Shown here piece by piece: positions 62,302 through 64,000 of a DNA stretch of 64,000 nucleotides (the first letter of the stretch is position 1; each line of letters starts with the position of its first letter). This DNA comes from Deltaproteobacteria bacterium (lineage in GTDB: Bacteria; Desulfobacterota; Desulfobulbia; Desulfobulbales; SURF-16). The stretch is taken from contig JACRCD010000014.1 of NCBI GenBank assembly GCA_016219175.1, positions 1 through 64,000 on the forward strand, given 5' to 3'. Under the pieces are notes generated by a model that was not told where the DNA came from, ran no database searches, and was given only the letters and a program-made list of their open reading frames with translations. The position numbers and the translations under genes are program-made.

Positions 62302-62554
62302 TGCGGACCTCTTATGCCCTGCATTGCCAAGAAGGTACTGGCGCCAAGAAAATACCTTATCCAGCAAAGGCGGCCAAGCTGATCAGAATTGATAATGGGT
62401 AATTGCTTTTCCGTCCGGCAAAAAATCCCGCCGCCGGGCAAAAGCATCTTCAGATTCATCCTATTGAATCCCCCCTGATCTGTCAATTACTCATGAGAGA
62501 TTCCCCTTGCGAGACATGCCTTGCCCCAGTGACAGGCAGCGCCATGGAAGATCA

Positions 62555-64000
62555 TCATTTAACGGTACAGATGCCGCGGATGGCGTTGCAGGCCTTGCTG
62601 AACAGCTTTTCCAGCCAGTCGTCGCCGGCGATTTTGTCCCCCGGCAGACTGCCGCACTGCGCGCAACGGCGCAACCGGGCCCGGCAACGCATGATTTTTC
62701 TGGCTGAGGTAACGTAGGTGGCATGGCTCCAGGTGAGCGGGGAAACGGACAGAGGTTTGCCGTTGTCGGGATTGACCTGCTCGGCGAGTACGCCCGAGGG
62801 CAGGGCGTGGTCCGCCACCCAGGCCAGGATGGCGATGGCTTTTTGCAGATCCTCTTCCTGGCGGGCGGAGCCGGTCAGATAGTCCGCATACCAGAGGGTG
62901 CAGATAAACCAGGGATTGCCCGGATAGCGGGGGTTGACCCGATGATAGGCATCTCCCTCGTAACGCGCCATGCCGCCCACCTCATTGTTGAGCCAGAGCG
63001 TTTTGCGCATGGCCTCCATGGTGGCCGTTACCCTGGGATCATCAGGGCCATAGAGACCAAAGGCAAAGAGCCCCCAGAGACTGGCGTCCAGGGTGTCATC
63101 ATACACCAGCTCCCCCTGCCCGTTTCTCGACACCATGCGGCAGAAACGGTTCAGCTCCGGACGCCAAAGATACCTGGAGGCCGCATCGCGGATGGCCGCC
63201 GCGGCGTGCTGGTAGCGCTCCGCCCGTTCAGTTTCGCCAAAGACCGTGCAGAACAGTGAGGCGGCGGTGAGGCCGCCGAACACGGCGCCGGTGGTAAAGG
63301 AGAGCATGCCGCGCCGCTCCTCCCAGAGATCGTAGGAAGCGGCGGGCAACCCGGTTTCCGCGTCGATGTAGGCGCGGAGAAAATCCGCCGCGTTCTTGAT
63401 GATGGGCCGGTAAAAGGGCTTGATGAACTCGATGTCGCGGTAGATGACGAAATGGTTCCACAGGGCCCACAGCACCAGAGCCGTTTCGTCCTCCTGGATC
63501 GGCAACTGCGCCTCGCCGCCCGTTGACCAGGGATGCCACGACGAGGCCAGGGTGGTGTCCGGGTTGAATTTGTGCAGAAAATACCCTTCGTCCTCAATGA
63601 CCCGGGAGGCGAAGCGGTAAAACTGCTGGGCCGTCGCCGGGTAGCCGGCCACGTCCAGGGCGTGGGCCACCAGGGCCCCGTCCCGCGGCCAGACATAGGA
63701 ATAGGTATCGCGGTTGAACAGGATCACGTCGGAGTCATTGGCGGCCAGAATGCCGCCCTCCCAGTCGATCTGGGTATTTAAAATGAGCAGGCTGCGGCGG
63801 TAGAGCCCGGCCACCTTGTCCGGAAAGAGATCCAGGGACGGCGTCTCCTTATTGATCCACAGATTCCAGTAATCCATGGTGCGATTAAGCAGGGTAAGCG
63901 GGGATTTATGCTTGATCAGCCGGTCGAGACGCTGGACATCATCCCATTTTTCCCCGGCCGCCAGCCAGTAATACGCCTTCTGGCTTGAGGTGGCCGCAAG
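62555..64000 (-). CDS. GH15-family glycoside hydrolase (glucoamylase-like), 5' end outside window
   Basis: The frame is open to the window edge (482 codons), so the N-terminus is missing. The visible part has WPRDGALVAHALDVAGYPAT, DETALVLWALWNHF, YDLWEERRG and a C-terminal LTWSHATYVTSAR, features of the (alpha/alpha)6-barrel GH15 glucoamylase/glucodextranase family. The catalytic base Glu lies in WEERRG. It probably releases glucose from alpha-glucan or trehalose. The tail (CRARLRRCAQCG) is Cys-rich and unusual. Confidence 0.88.
   Translation of the reverse strand, partial: LAATSSQKAYYWLAAGEKWDDVQRLDRLIKHKSPLTLLNRTMDYWNLWINKETPSLDLFPDKVAGLYRRSLLILNTQIDWEGGILAANDSDVILFNRDTYSYVWPRDGALVAHALDVAGYPATAQQFYRFASRVIEDEGYFLHKFNPDTTLASSWHPWSTGGEAQLPIQEDETALVLWALWNHFVIYRDIEFIKPFYRPIIKNAADFLRAYIDAETGLPAASYDLWEERRGMLSFTTGAVFGGLTAASLFCTVFGETERAERYQHAAAAIRDAASRYLWRPELNRFCRMVSRNGQGELVYDDTLDASLWGLFAFGLYGPDDPRVTATMEAMRKTLWLNNEVGGMARYEGDAYHRVNPRYPGNPWFICTLWYADYLTGSARQEEDLQKAIAILAWVADHALPSGVLAEQVNPDNGKPLSVSPLTWSHATYVTSARKIMRCRARLRRCAQCGSLPGDKIAGDDWLEKLFSKACNAIRGICTVK

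Overview
This 64 kb window looks like chromosome from an anaerobic, Gram-negative, deltaproteobacterial-type organism (Desulfobacterota, sulfate- or sulfur-metabolising lineage). The taxonomic call is an inference. It rests on a selenocysteine-containing formate dehydrogenase, a tungstate transporter with duplicated molybdopterin genes, LL-diaminopimelate aminotransferase, a MtrA/MtrB-like cytochrome-porin pair, HD-GYP signalling proteins and a TonB/ExbBD locus. No rRNA or ribosomal protein gene is present to anchor it.

Layout. 1-5 kb: a rhodanese-like protein read through an in-frame TGA (selenocysteine), two HD-GYP cyclic-di-GMP phosphodiesterases, a LEA14-like lipoprotein and a receiver-like protein. 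5-11 kb: a minus-strand run with a phospholipase-D-type cardiolipin synthase, a eukaryote-style HisH-HisF fusion led by a perfect 10 x 7 bp repeat, a Clp1/Grc3-like kinase fused to an RNase Z-like domain, and CheR. 11-17.3 kb: an accessory island with a DUF4062/HATPase protein, a truncated nuclease, a PIN toxin-antitoxin pair, an AbiE-like pair, and three copies of the 5' end of tatD separating the modules. Only the last tatD is complete. 17.4-18.5 kb: a cupin, a small helix-turn-helix protein and tRNA-Ala. 18.5-26.5 kb: one tightly overlapped eight-gene operon joining a TonB-dependent receptor, TonB/ExbB/ExbD, a 2-hydroxyacyl-CoA dehydratase/double-cubane-type protein with its ATPase activator, a membrane ferredoxin and a periplasmic NikK/DUF4198-like protein. 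26.8-35 kb: an alpha/beta hydrolase lipoprotein, HipBA, tRNA-Ser, a flavodoxin-type reductase, DapL, a sugar-kinase-like phosphotransferase, an NlpC/P60 lipoprotein and a cysteine-cluster protein.

35-53.7 kb is the metabolic core. The fdh operon (Sec catalytic subunit, iron-sulfur subunit, cytochrome b), a second selenoprotein (DsbA-like with a U-P-H-C active site), a di-heme peroxidase and FdhE run on the plus strand. They converge on a minus-strand operon of FdhD, two MoeA proteins (one fused to a periplasmic-binding-like domain), MobB, the TupABC tungstate transporter and a regulator carrying the same binding-like domain. A second mobB-moeA pair follows. Together these genes import tungstate or molybdate, build bis-MGD cofactor and insert it into the exported formate dehydrogenase. 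53.7-62.4 kb: a Pit phosphate permease with its DUF47 partner, then an operon of decaheme cytochrome, MtrB-like barrel, two solute-binding proteins and a histidine kinase with a CXXCH heme motif in its sensor domain. The window ends inside a GH15-type glycoside hydrolase.

The most notable signals are: three selenoproteins, each with a bacterial SECIS-like hairpin just after the UGA; the tatD/toxin-antitoxin array; the TonB plus double-cubane operon; the kinase-RNase Z fusion; and the electron-conduit plus heme-kinase operon. No CRISPR array, insertion sequence, rRNA or replication origin was seen.
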